Below are positions 46,301 through 59,692 of a stretch of 64,000 nt of DNA, one piece after another. The DNA lies in contig CM046306.1 of assembly GCA_025267735.1 (NCBI GenBank), forward strand, positions 30,893,919-30,957,918. Direction: 5' to 3'. How positions within the stretch are numbered: the first letter of the stretch is position 1; each line of letters opens with the position of its first letter. A program made the position numbers and the translations under genes. A model generated the notes under the pieces. It was given only the letters and a program-made list of their open reading frames with translations. It did no database searches and was not told the DNA's origin. The DNA comes from Mactra quadrangularis (taxonomy: Eukaryota > Mollusca > Bivalvia > Venerida > Mactridae).

Positions 46301-49300
46301 GACTGTGAGCGGTCAAGCATGAAATTGGGCCGCCATGTTCAGTAGAGTCATATACATGTATAGGCAACTGAACAGTATGTCTTTATGATAAATTGACCAG
46401 ATTTTCAGGGGGAGACAATCCAGCATCAAAGTGGTGATCGGGTGAACTGTCCATGACACGTGACCAATGGCAGTGCTGGTTAGGCTGGCTGTGAGCAGTC
46501 AAGCGAGAAATCGGTCCACATGTTCAGTAGAGGCATATACATGTATAGGCTATTGTACTATATGTCTATATGAGAAATAGACCAGATTTTCAAAGGGAGA
46601 CAATCCAGCCGCGAAGTGGTGATCCGGTGACCTGTCAATAACACATGACCAATGGCAGTGCTGGTTAGGCTGGCTGTGAGCGGACAAGCGCGAAATCGGT
46701 CCGCCATGTTCAGTAGAGTCATATACATGTATATGATACTGTACTATATGTCTATATGAGAAATATACCAGATTTTCTGGGGGAGACAATCCAGCCGCAA
46801 AGTGGTGATCGGGTGACCTGTCCATGACACGTGACCAATGGTAGTGCTGGTTAGGCTGGCTCTGAGCGGTCAAGCGCGAAATTGGTCCCCTATGTTCAGT
46901 AGAGTCATATACATGTATAGGCTATTGTACTATATGTATATAAGAGAATTAGACCAGATTTTCATGGGGAGACAATCCAGCCACAAAGTGGTGATCAGGT
47001 GACCTGTCCATGACACGTGACCAATGGCAGTGCTGGTTAGGCTGGCTGTGAGCGGTCAAGCGCGAAATTGGTCTGCCATGTTCAGTAGAGTCATATACAT
47101 GTATAGGATACTGTACTATATGTCTAAATGAGAAATAGACCAGATGTTCAGGGGCAGACAATCCAGCCGCAAAGTGGTGATCGGGTGACCTGTCCATGAC
47201 ACATGACATATGGCAGTGCTGGTTAGGCTAGCTGTGAGCGGTCAAGCGCAAAATTGGTCCGCCATGTTCAGTACAGTCATAAACATGTATAGGCTACTGT
47301 ACTAAATGTCTATATCAGAAATAGACCAGATTTTTAGGGAGAGACAATCCAGCCGGAAAGTGGTGATCGGGAGACCTGTCCATGACACGTGACACATGGC
47401 AGTGCTGGTTTGGCTGGCTGTGAGCGGTCAAGCGCGAAATCGGTCCGCCTTGTTCAGTACAGTCATATACAAGTATAGCCTACTGTACTATATGTCTATA
47501 TGAGAAATAGACCAGATTTTCAGGGGGAGACAATCCAGCCGCAAAATGGTGATTAGGTGACCTGTCCATGACACGTGACCAATGGCAGTGCTGGTTAGGT
47601 AGGCTGTGAGCGGTCAAGCATGAAATCGGGCCGCCATGGTCAGTAGAGTCATATACATGTATAGGCTACTGAACAGTATGTCTTTATGATAAATAGACCA
47701 GATTTTCAGGGGGAGACAATCCAGCCACAAAGTGGTGATTAGGTGACCTGTCCATGACACCTGACCAATTGCAGTGCAGGTTAGGCTGGCTGTGAGTGGT
47801 CAACGCCTAATCGGTCCGCCATGTTCAGTACAGTCATATACATGTATAGCCTACTGTACTAAATGTCTATATGAGAAATAGACCAGATTTTCATGGGGGA
47901 GACAATCCAGCCGCAAAATGGTGATCGGGTGACCTTTCCCTGACATGTGACCAATGGCAGTGCTGGTTAGGCTGGCTGTGAGTGGTCAAGCGGGAAATCA
48001 GTCTGCCATGTTCAGTACAGTCATATACATGTATAGCCTACTGTACTATACATGTGTGTCTATATGAGAAAGAGATCAGATTTTCATGGGGGAGACAATC
48101 CGGTCGCAAAGTGGAGATCGGGAGACCTGTCAATAACACATGACCAATGACAGTGCTGGTTAGGCTGGCTGTGAGCAGTCAAGCGCGAAATCAGTCCGCT
48201 ATGTTCAGTACAGTAATATACATGTATAGGCTACTGTAATATATGTCTATATGAGAAATAGACCATATTTTCAGGGGGAGACAATCCAGCAGCAAAATGG
48301 TGATCGGGTGACCAGTCCATGAAACGTGACCAATGGCAGAGCTGGTTAGGCTGGCTGTGAGCGGTCAAGCGTGAAATCCGTCCGCCATGTTCAGTAGAGG
48401 CATATACATGTATAGGCTACTGTACTATACATGTATGTCTATATGAGAAATAGACCAGATTTTTAGGGAGAGACAATCCAGCCGCAAAGTGGTGATCGGG
48501 AGACATGTCCATGACACGTGACCAATGGCAGTGCTGGTTAGGCTGGCAGTGAGCGGTCAAGCGCGAAATCCGTCCGCCATGTTCAGTAGAGTCATATGCA
48601 TGTATAGGATACTGTACTATATGTCTATATGAGAAATAGACCAGATTTTCAGGGGGAGACAATCTTGCCGCAAAGTGGTGATCGAGTAAGCTGTCCATGA
48701 CATGTGACCAATGCCAGTGCTGGTTAGGCTGGCTGAGAGTGTTCACGCAGGAAATCGGTCCGCCATGTTCAGTAGAGTCATATACATGTATAGGATACTG
48801 TACTATATGTCTATATGAGAAAAATACCAGATTTTCAGGGGGAGACAATCCAGCCGCAAAGTGGTGATCGGGTGTCCTGTCCATGACACGTGACAAATGG
48901 CAGTGCTGGTTAGGCAGGCTGTGAGCGGTCAAGCGTAAAATCGGTCCCCCTTGTTCCGTAGAGTCATAAACATGTATAGGCTACTGTACTATATGTCTAT
49001 AAGAGAATTAGACCAGATTTTCATGGGGGAGACAATCCAGCTGCAAAGTGGTAATCAGATGACCGGTCCATGACACTTGACCAATTTTAGTGCTGGTTTG
49101 GCTGGGTGTGAGCGGTAAAGCGCAAAATCGGTCCGCCATGTTCAGTAGAGTCATGTACATGTATAGGCTACTGTATTATACATGTATGTCTATATGAGAA
49201 ATAGACCAGATTTTCAGGGGGAGACAATCCAGCCGCAAAGTGGTGATCGGGTGACCTGTCCATGACCGGTGACAAATGGCAGTGCTGGTTAGGCTGGCTG

Positions 49301-51850
49301 TGAGTGGTCAAGCGCGAAATCAGTCCGCCATGTTCAGTACAGTCATATACATGTAAAGCCTCATGTACTATATGTCGATATGAGAAATAGACCAGATTTT
49401 CATTTGGGAGACAATCCAGCCGCAAAGTGGTGATCCGATGAACTGTCCATGACATGTGACCAATTTCAGTGCTGGTTTGGCTGGCTGTGAGCAGTCAAGA
49501 ACAAAATCGGTCCGCCATGTTCAGTACAGTCATATACATGTATAGCCTACTGTACTATATGTCTATATGAGAAATAGACCAGATTTTCAGGGGGAGACAA
49601 TCCAGCCGCAAAGTGGTGATCAGGTGACCTGTCCATGACACAAGACCAATGGCAGTGCTGGTTAGGCTGGCTGTGAGCGGTCAAGCGCCAAATCAGTCTG
49701 CCATGTTCAGTAGAGTCATATACATGTATAGGCTACTGTACTATATGTCTATATGAGAAATAGACAAGATTTTCAGGGGGAGACAATCCAGCCGCAAAGT
49801 GGTGATCAGGTGACCTGTCAATAACACATGACCAATGACAGTGCAGGTTAGGCTGGCTGTGAGCGGTCAAGCGTGAAATCAGTCCGCCATGTTCAGTACA
49901 GTCATATACATGTATAGGCTCCTGTACTATATGTCGATATGTGAAATAGACCATATTTTCAGGGGGAGACAATCCAGCCGCAAAGTGGTGATCGGGTGAC
50001 CAGTCCATGACACGTGACCAATGACAGTGCTGGTTAGGGTGGCTGTGAGCGGTCAAGCGTGAAATCGGTCCGCCATGTTCAGTAGAGGCATATACATGTA
50101 TAGGCTACTGCACTATACATGTATGTCTATATGAGAAATAGACCAGATTTTCAGGGGCAGACAATCCAGCCGCAAAGTGGTGATCGGGTGACCTGTCCAT
50201 GACACATGACCAATGGCAGTGCTGGTTAAGCTGGCTATGAGCGGTCAAGCGCAAAATTGGTGCACATGTTTAGTAGAGTCATATACATGTATAGGCTATT
50301 GTATTATACATGAATGTCTATGTGAGAAATAGACCAGATTTTCAGGGGGAGACAATCCAACCGCAAAGTGGTGAACGGGTGACCTGTCCATAACACGTGA
50401 CCAATGGCAGTGCTGGTCAGGCTGGCTGTGAGCGGTCAAGCACGAAATCGGTCCCCCATGTTCAGTAGAGTCATATACATGTATAGGCTACTGTACTATA
50501 TGTCTATAAGAGATTAGACTAGATTTTCAGGGGAAGACAATCCGGCCGCAAAGTGGTGATCGGGTGACCTGTCCATGACTTGGACCAATGGCAGTGCTGG
50601 TTAGGCCGGCTGTGAGCGGTCAAGCGTGAAATCTGTCCACCATGTTCAGTACAGTCATATAAATGTATAGCCTACTCTACTATATGTCTATATGAGAAAT
50701 AGACCAGATTTCCAGGGGGAGACAATCCAGCCGCAAAGTGGAGATCGGGTGACCTGTCCACTACACGTGACCAATGGCAGTGCTTGTTAGGCTGGCTGTG
50801 AGCGGTCAAGCGCGAAATCGGTCCGCCATGTTCAGTAGAGTCATATACATGTATAGGCTACTGTAATATATGTCTATATGACCAGATTTTCAGGGAGAGA
50901 CTATCCAGCCGCAAAGTGGTGATCGGGTGACCTGTCCATGGCACGTGACCAATGGCAGTGCTGGTTTTTCTGGCTGTGAGTGGTCAAGCGCCAAATCGGT
51001 CCGCAATGTTCAGTAGAGTCATATACATGTATAGGCTATTGTATTATACATGAATGTCTATGTGAGAAATAGACCAGATTTTCAGGGGGAGACAATCCAG
51101 CCGCAAAGTGGTGATCGGGTGACCTGTCCATAACACGTGACCAATGGCAGTGCTGGTTAGGCTGGCTGTGAGCGGTCAAGCGCGAAATCGGTCCGCCATG
51201 TTCAGTAGAGTCATATACATGTATAGGATACTGTACTATATGTCTATATGAGAAAAATACCAGATTTTCAGGGGGAGACAATCCAGCCGCAAAGTGGTGA
51301 TCGGGTGACCTGTCCATGACACGTGACAAATGGCAGTGCTGGTTAGGCAGGCTGTGAGCGGTCAAGCGCAAAATCGGTCCCCCTTGTTTAGTAGAGTCAT
51401 ATACATGTTTAGGCTACTGTACTATATGTCTATAAGAGAATTAGACCAGATTTTCATGGGGGAGACAATCCAGCTGCAAAGTGGTGATCAGATGACCGGT
51501 CCATGACACTTGACCAATTTTAGTGCTGGTTTGGCTGGGTGTGAGTGGTCAAGCGCAAAATCGGTCCGCCATGTTCAGTAGAGTCATATACATGTATAGG
51601 CTTCTGTACTATATGTCTATATGAGAAAAAGACCGGACTTTCAGGGGAGACAATCCAGCCGCAAAGTGGTGATCGGGTGACCTGTTCATGACACGTGACC
51701 AATGGCAGTGCTGGTTAGGCTGGCTGTGAGCGGTCAAGCGCGAAATCTGTCCACCATGTTCAGTAGAGTCATATACATGTATAGGCTTCTGTACTATATG
51801 TCTATATGAGAAATAGACCTGATTTTCAGGGGGAGACAATCCAGCCGCAG
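40371..51850 (+). repeat. Satellite family C array, about 61 monomers of about 186 bp
   Basis: The unit includes TATATGAGAAATAGACCAG, GGGGGAGACAATCCAGCCGC, AAGTGGTGATCGGGTGACCT, CCATGACACGTGACCAATGG, AGTGCTGGTTAGGCTGGCTG and TTCAGTAGAGTCATATACAT. Monomers vary in length by a few bases (roughly 185-192 bp), partly from an optional TACATG insert after CTGTACTA. As 186 bp is 62 codons, minus-strand frames of up to 171 codons (45208-44693, 48932-48417) cross several monomers and are artefacts. Multi-monomer blocks recur, for example 45345-45610 with about 47205-47470 (about 1.86 kb apart) and the two 171-codon regions 3724 bp apart. Confidence 0.96.
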
Positions 51851-51880
51851 TAGGCTATACATGTATATGACTGTACTGAA
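51851..51880 (-). repeat. Inverted 30-bp fragment of family C at the array end
   Basis: TAGGCTATACATGTATATGA followed by CTGTACTGAA is the reverse complement of the TTCAGTACAGTCATATACAT...GCCTA part of the C unit. The array therefore ends in a small fold-back rather than a plain breakpoint. Confidence 0.8.
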
Positions 51881-52377
51881 TATGGTACACTTTATTTGCC
51901 ATTATTCCTATGTTCCGATATTAACACTTTATTTCGTCAATCATTCATATATTTGCACTATATTTTGGTCATTATTCATATATTCATATGTTTGCACTAT
52001 ATTTTGGTCATTATTTATATATTCATATATTTACACTTAATAATAATCATTATTTATATCATCATACATTAACACATTTATTATTATTCATATCTTCCTA
52101 AATTAACACAATATTTTGATCATTTATCATACATTCATATATTTACACTATATTTATCCATCAACCCTTTATTCCCATATTTACACTATATTTGTCCATT
52201 ATTCATGTTATCCAATATTTGCACTATATATGGTCAATCATTCATATATTCATATTTTACACTAAATTTGTCCATTCATTATATTTTCCTTAATTAAAGC
52301 AATATTTTGATCATCATTCCTTTATTTCTATATTTTTCACTTTATTTTGATCATTAATCCTGTATTCACAGTATATT
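51881..52377 (+). repeat. Degenerate AT-rich minisatellite flank
   Basis: Imperfect repeats of CATATATTTGCACTATATTTTGGTCATTATT-like strings grade into the more regular array that follows. They appear to be older, diverged copies of the same unit. No gene. Confidence 0.75.
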
Positions 52378-55300
52378 TTGTTCACCATTCCTATATTTCT
52401 GTATTCAAATTATTTTTGTATATCATTCCTATATTCATACTATATTATGCTCATCATTCATATATTCCTACTATATTTTCTCCTTCATTCCCATATTTCT
52501 ACATTCATGCTATATTTTGTTCAACATTCCTATTTTTCTATTTTCATACTATACTATGTTCATCATTCCTATTTTTCTATTTTCATACTATATTTTGTTC
52601 ACCATTCCTATGTTTCAATGTTTTTACTATATTTTGTTCACCATTCCTATAATTATACTATATTTTGTTCATTCCTATATTTCTATATTCATACTATATT
52701 TTTTTCATCATCCCTATATTTCTATTTTCATACTATATTTTGTTCACCATTCCTATGTTTCAATATTTTTACTATATTTTGTTCACCATTCATATATTCA
52801 TGTTATATTTTGTTCATCATTCCTATATTTCTACAATCAAACTATATTTTGTGCATCATTCCTATATTTCTACATTCATGCTATATACTGTTCATCATTC
52901 CTATAATTCAATATTCATACAATATTTTGTTCATCATTCCTATAATTCAATATTCATACTATATTTTGTTCATCATTCCTATATTTCCATATTCATGCTA
53001 TATTTTGTTCATCATTCCTATATTTCCATATTCATACTATATTTTGTTCATCATTCCTATATTTCTATATTCATACTATATTTTGTTCATCATTCCTATA
53101 TTTCTATATTCATGTTATATTTTGTTCATCATTCCTATATTCATACTATATTTTGTTCATCATTCCTATATTCATACTTATTTTGTTCATCATTCCTATA
53201 TTCATACTATATTTTGTTCATCATTTCTATTTTTCTATATTCATGCTATATTTTGTTCATCATTTCTATATTCATACTATATTTTGTTCATCATTCCTAT
53301 ATTTCTATATTCATGCTATATTTTGTTCATCATTGTTATATTCATGCTATATTTTGTTCATCATTTCTATATTTCTATATTCATACTATATTTTGTTCAT
53401 CATTTCTGTATTTCGATATTCATACTATATTTTGTTCATCATTTCTATATTTCTATATTCATACTATATTTTGTTCATCATTCCTATATTCATACTATAT
53501 TTTGTACATCATTCCTATATTCCTATATTCATACTAAATTTTGTTCATCATTCCTATATTCATACTATATTTTGTTCATCATTTCTGTATATCTATATTC
53601 ATACTATATTTTGTTTATTATTCCTATATTCATACTATTTTTTTTCATCATTCCTATATTGTTATATTCATGCTATATTTTGTTCATCATTCATATTTTT
53701 TCTAAATTTATATTATATTTCGCCATCATTCCTATATTTCCATATTTGTGCTATATTTTCTTCATATTTTCTATATTCATGCTATATTTTGTTTATCATT
53801 TCTACATTCATGCTATATTTTGGTCATCATTCTTTTCTTTTTATATTAGTGCTATATTTCGTTCATTATTTCTATACTTCTGTATTCATACTTTATTTTG
53901 TAATTCATGCTATATTTTGTTCATGATTTCTATATTCATGCTATATTTTGTTTATCATTCTTATATTTCTATATTCGAGCTATACTTTGTTTAGCATTCC
54001 TATATGTCTCGATTCATACTATATTTTGTTATTCATTCTGATATTTCTATATTCATGCTATATTTTGTTCATAATTACAATATTCATGCTATATTTTGTT
54101 CATCATATCTATATTTCTATATTCATGCTATATTTTGTTCATCATTTCTATATTTCAATATTCATACTATATTTTGTTCATCATTCCTATATTTCTATAT
54201 TCATACTATATTTTGTTCATCATTCCTATATTTCTATAATAATACTATATTTTGTTCATCATTCCTATATTCATACTATATTTTGTACATCATTCCTATA
54301 TTCCTATATTCATACTAAATTTTGTTCATCATTCCTATATTCATACTATATTCTATTCATCATTCCTATATATCTATATTCATAGTATATTTTGTTCATT
54401 ATTCCAATATTCATACTATATTTTGTTCATCATTCCTATATTTCTAAATTTATATTATATTTTGCCATCACTCCTATATTTCCATGTTTGTGCTATATTT
54501 CTCATCATTTCTATATTCATGCTATATTTGTTTATCATTTCTATATTCATGCTATATTTTGTTCATCATTCTTATCTTTTTATATTAGTGCTATATTTTG
54601 TTCATAATATCTATATTCATGCTATATTTGGTTTATCATTCTAATATTTCTATATTCGAGTTATACTTGGTTCATCTTTTCTATATTTCTATATTCATGC
54701 TATATTTTGTTCATCATTTCTATATTCATGCTAAAATTTCTATATTCATGCTATATGTTGTTTATCTTTTCTACATTTTATATTCAAACTTTATTTTGTT
54801 CATCATTACTATATTTCTATATAGATGCTATATTTTGTTCATCATTACTATATTTCTACATTCATGCTATATTTTGTTCATCATTTCTATATTCATGCTA
54901 AAATTTCTATATTCATGCTATATTTTGTTCATTGTTTCTACATTTTATATTCAAACTTTATTTTGTTCTTCATTCCTATATTTCTATATTCATACTTTTT
55001 TTTGTTCATCATTTCTATTTTTCTATATTCAGGCTAAATTTTGTTCATCATTCCTATATTTCTACTATACTTTGTTCATCATTTCTTTTTTTTAAATCCA
55101 TGCTATATTTTGTTCATTTCTATTTTTCTATATTCATGCTATATTTTGTTCAGCTTTCATATATTCATGCTATATTTTGTTCATCATTCCTATATTCATA
55201 CTTTATTTTGTTCATCATTCCTATATTCATACTATATTTTGTTCATCATTCCTATATTCATACTATATTTTGTTCATCATTCCTATATTCATACTATATT

Positions 55301-57975
55301 TTGTTCATTATTTATATATTTCTATATTCATGCTATATTTTGTTCATCATTCCTATATTCATACTATATTTTGTTCATCATTTCTATTTTTCTATATTCA
55401 TGCTAAATTTTGTTCATTATTTCTAATCTTCTGTATTCATACAGTTTTTTGTTTATTATTATTATATTTTATATTTATGCTATATTTGGTTCGTCATTTC
55501 TATATTCATACTGTATTTTTGATTTCGATATTCATGATACATTTTGTTCATTATTTCTTTATTTCTAATTTCATGATTTATATTGTTCATCGTTTCTATA
55601 TTCATGCTATATTTTGGTCATCATTTCTATATTCATGCTATATTTTGTTCATCATTTCCATATTCATGCTATATTTTGCTCATCATATCTATATTCATGC
55701 TATATTTTGTTCATAATTTCTATATTCATGCTATATTTTGTTCATCATTATTATATTTCTATATTCATGCTAAATTTTGTTCATCATTTCCTAATTCCTC
55801 ATTCATTCTATAATTTGTTCATTATTTCTATATTCATACTATATTTTGTTCATCATTTCTATATTCAGGTTAATTTTGTTCATCATTACTATATTTCTAT
55901 ATTCATGCTATATTTTGTTCATCATTACTATATTTCTATATTCATGCTATATTTTGCTCATCATATCTATATTCATGTTATATTTTGTTCATCATTTCTA
56001 TATTTCTGTATTCATGCTATATTTTGTTCATCATAACTATATTTCTACATTCATGCTATATTTTGTTCATCTTTTCTATATTCATGCTATATTTTGTTCA
56101 TCATTTCTTCATTTTATATTCATACTATATTTTGTTCATCGTCCCTTTTTTTCTATATTCATACTATATTTTGTTTATCATTTTTATTTTTCTATATTGA
56201 TGCTATATTGTGTTCATCATTCCTATATTCATACTGTATTTTGTTCATCATTTCTATATTTCTATATTCATGCTATATTTTGTTCATCAGTTCTATTTTT
56301 TTCTATTTATGCTATATTTTGTTCATTTTTTCTATATATTAATGCTATATTTTGTTTAACATTTCTATATTCGTGCTATATTTTTTTATCATTCCTATAT
56401 TTCTAAGTTCATGCAATATTTTGTTCATTTTTTCTATATTCATGCTATATTGTGTTCATTATTACTATATTGCTATATTCATACTATAATTTGTTCACCA
56501 TTCCTATGTTTCTATATTTTTACTATATTTTGTCATCATTCATATATTCATGCTATATTTTGTTCATCATTCCTACATTTCTATATTCATACTATATTTT
56601 GTTCATCAGTTCTATTTTTTTCTATTCATGCTATATTTTGTTCATCATTTCTATATTCATACTATATTTTGTTCATCATTTCTTTATTTCTATATTCATG
56701 CTATATTTTTATTATTATTTATCTATTCATGCTATATTTTGTTGATCATTTCTATATTCATGCTATATTTTGTTTATCATTTCTATATTTCTCTATTTAT
56801 GCTATATTTTGTTCATTATTTCTCTATTCGTGCTATATTTTGTTTAACTTTTTTATATTCATGCTATATTTGTTTATCATTTCTATATTTCTCTATTTAT
56901 GCTATATTTTGTTCATTATTTCTATATTTCTATATTCATACTATAATTTGTTCACCATTCCTATGTTTCTTTATTATTACTATATCATTCATATATTTAT
57001 GCTATATTTAGTTCATCATTCCTATATGTCTATATTCACGCTATATATTGTTCATCATTCCTATATTCATACTATATTTTGTTCATCATTTTTATTTTTC
57101 TATATTCATGCTATATTTTGTTCATCATTCCTATATTTCTATATTCATGCTATATTTTGTTCATCATTCCTATATTTCTACATTCAAACTATATTTTGTT
57201 CATCATTCCTATATTTCTATTTTCATACTATATTTTGTTCATTATTTTTATTTTTCTATATTCATGCCATATTATTTCATCACTCCTATATTTCTATATT
57301 CATGCTATATTTTGTTCACCATTCCTATATCCATGCTATATTTTGTTAATCATTTCTATATTTCTATATTCATGCTATATTATGTTCATTTCTATTTTTC
57401 TATATTCATGCTATATTTTGTTCATCATTCCTTTATTCATGCTATATTTTGTTCTATATTTCTATATTTATGCTATATTTTGTGCATCATTTCTATATTC
57501 ATGCTATATTTGTTCATCATTCCTATATTTCTATATTTATGCTATATTTTGTTCATCATTTCTATATTTCTATTTTCATGCTATATTTTGTTCATCATTT
57601 CAATATTCATGCTTTAGTTTGTTTAACATTTCTATATTCATGCTATATTTAGTTCATCATTCCTATATTCATGCTATATTTTGTTCATTATTTTATATTA
57701 CTATATTCATACTATATTTTGTTCATCATTCCTATATTTCTATATCCATGCTATATTTTGTTCATCATTCCTATATTTCTATATTCATACTATATTTTGT
57801 TCATCATTTCTATTTTTCTATATTCATACTACATTTTGTTCATCATTTCAATATTCATTCTATAATTGTTCATCATTCCTATATTTCTATATTTATACTA
57901 AATTTTGTCCATCATCCTTATATTCATACTTTATTTTGTCTGTCACTCACATATTTCTATATTTATACAATAATA
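52378..57975 (+). repeat. AT-rich minisatellite with mixed 30-bp and 39-bp units
   Basis: The core TTCATACTATATTTTGTTCA then TCATTCCTATA repeats throughout. A 9-bp TTTCTATAT extension is optional, giving 30- and 39-bp units, and C/T changes (CATGCTATATT, CATCATTTCTATA) define subtypes. Both lengths are multiples of three and all three plus frames lack stops over long stretches. This produces overlapping frames of 538, 318, 312 and 290 codons made of the same Phe/Ile/Tyr/His/Ser-rich words (FVHHSYISIFILY, CSSFLYFYIHTIF, LFIIPIFLYSYYI). Openness in several overlapping frames at once is a repeat property, not evidence of a protein. Confidence 0.95.
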
Positions 57976-58103
57976 TACAGCAACATAGAACTTATATGTT
58001 CAATGTTTATTAAGACAAAAATAAGAATGCTCTGAAGCAATGCCATGCTTACATACTATATGTCATACAGAACACACCAAAACAAAGAAATGTGTCATAA
58101 GTG

Positions 58104-58125
58104 TGACGTCATAAGTGTGACGTCA
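58104..58125. promoter_or_regulatory. Two CRE palindromes 14 bp apart
   Basis: TGACGTCA occurs at 58104-58111 and 58118-58125 within a duplicated CATAAGTGTGACGT unit. Spacing and exactness suggest a local duplication. No neighbouring transcription unit is visible. Confidence 0.45.
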
Positions 58126-58964
58126 TATATGTAGTTGTTGATCATGCATCTACTAAACAGACGTAAGCATATTGTGGATGTTTGTATCTCAAAATTTATG
58201 TAATATGCTGTGTCATGATTTGAAGTATAACAGTTCTATTAGGATGAGAAGTATAGGCATATAATTTTGTGCAAATAAGTGAAGAAGTGGTTCTTGTAAT
58301 TAATTGCATTTTAAGGTTAATATTAGAAGATGCCTTGTCATTTTTGCTACAGAATGTAGCCATAATAGTCTACAGTATGGATCTGCTCATCAAATCTATA
58401 AATATCGAAATAAATAAGGTTAATTAGACTATATTGCGCCCCTGAAATCTTTACTGAATTGAAAAGTTAACAAGTACAAGCTTAATATACATCGGTAATT
58501 ATTTGCTTACACAGGTTTTACCAAATACAAGTTTAATAGTTAATACATTAGCTGTTCTGTAATATCAATTTGGAACACCTTGACCTTTTAATTCATGAAT
58601 TAATAGCACATGGCCAAGGAGTTCCAAATGTTGTAATCTCCAGTAATAAAGAGGGGAAGGTAATAAAAAATTAGGTGCTAATTTTCTTTAAATATCAACA
58701 TTTTAGAATTCAGTAATACATATGAATGGAAAATCTAGATTGGATTATCTCCCTTAGATATACTGTAAGAAGAATTTTATCAAGTAATTGACTAAAACAT
58801 TTGGAGGGTACTATATTAACATATGTTTTTGTCTTTCTTAGCATGAAGAGCATACATTTTCCTGATGTATACTGACTTTTATGCTTAAACATTGTTCATT
58901 ATACAATTTTTAAAATATAAATTAAACACAACTTAAACAAATCACCTGAGACCCAGCCAATTAA

Positions 58965-59045
58965 CTCCCACTGAGACTTGAACTCAGAACTCCTCATGAC
59001 ATAGAGACTGATCACTAGCACAAGGCGTTTTGCATTAAACTAAAA
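58965..59045 (-). ncRNA. tRNA-like relic (SINE-head candidate)
   Basis: On the minus strand TAGTTTAATGCAAAACGCC (59023-59041) resembles a tRNA D-arm/A box. GAGTTCAAGTCTCAG (about 58970-58985) resembles a T-arm/B box with two changes from GGTTCGANTCC. Stem pairing is weak, so it is a degenerate tRNA-derived sequence at best. Confidence 0.4.
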
Positions 59046-59692
59046 GAGTGTCATGTCGCTGGTCCCAAGTGATATGCAGCAGCATGCCACACATTGATAA
59101 ACTTTTCCTTCAAAAGAGTTATTAGTTGAAAAGTGAATTTTGATCATAAACTCCATCCAACAGAGCTTGGCTGATACTTATTTATGTATGTTGATGGGTA
59201 GTGTGTTTGATTTGTATAATAATTATCAGAGAATTTATTACATTCATGGATTACTATTCTTGATTACTACTGTGGTCACTCCTTGTTTATCCAGACTTGT
59301 GACTGGCTTACATGATACAGTTAGATCATTAAAGAACTAACACATCAATATAAGGTCAAGTTACCCACATAAAGCAATAGTCAGTGCAACTCAGGGTGGG
59401 TGAGTAGAGGTGGGGCTTATCTTAACTCTAACTCTTAAGTCGCACCGTTTTGACATACGACGTATACACTAAACATAGTGACGAAACACTATGGATGATG
59501 TATACGCGTGCATACATATCCTTTGTCACCAAGGCAAATGAACACTGACCCCGACGGATGCATTGGGTACGGACTCCGTTAGGAGTAGGACCTCAAGCAA
59601 GAGCGCTGCGACCATTGCCGTAACCTGTGGTCTTATCTCAAGCCGGAGTGTATGCATTTTTCATATGCAAACTAAAACTAAGAGACATGGAA

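Larger units (their letters stand above)
57976..59690. other. Single-copy AT-rich spacer between two minisatellites
   Basis: No gene is recognised. Frames at 58710-58892 and 59140-59340 lack known motifs. The spacer contains a pair of CRE sites (58104-58125) and a tRNA-like relic (about 58965-59045), listed separately. A short more GC-rich patch (59530-59660) has no identifiable feature. Confidence 0.45.

Noticed and set aside
52378..53994. 538-codon plus-strand frame as a multi-pass membrane protein
   Set aside because: Overlapping frames are open at the same time with equivalent repetitive peptides, because the units are 30 and 39 bp and lack stops by composition.
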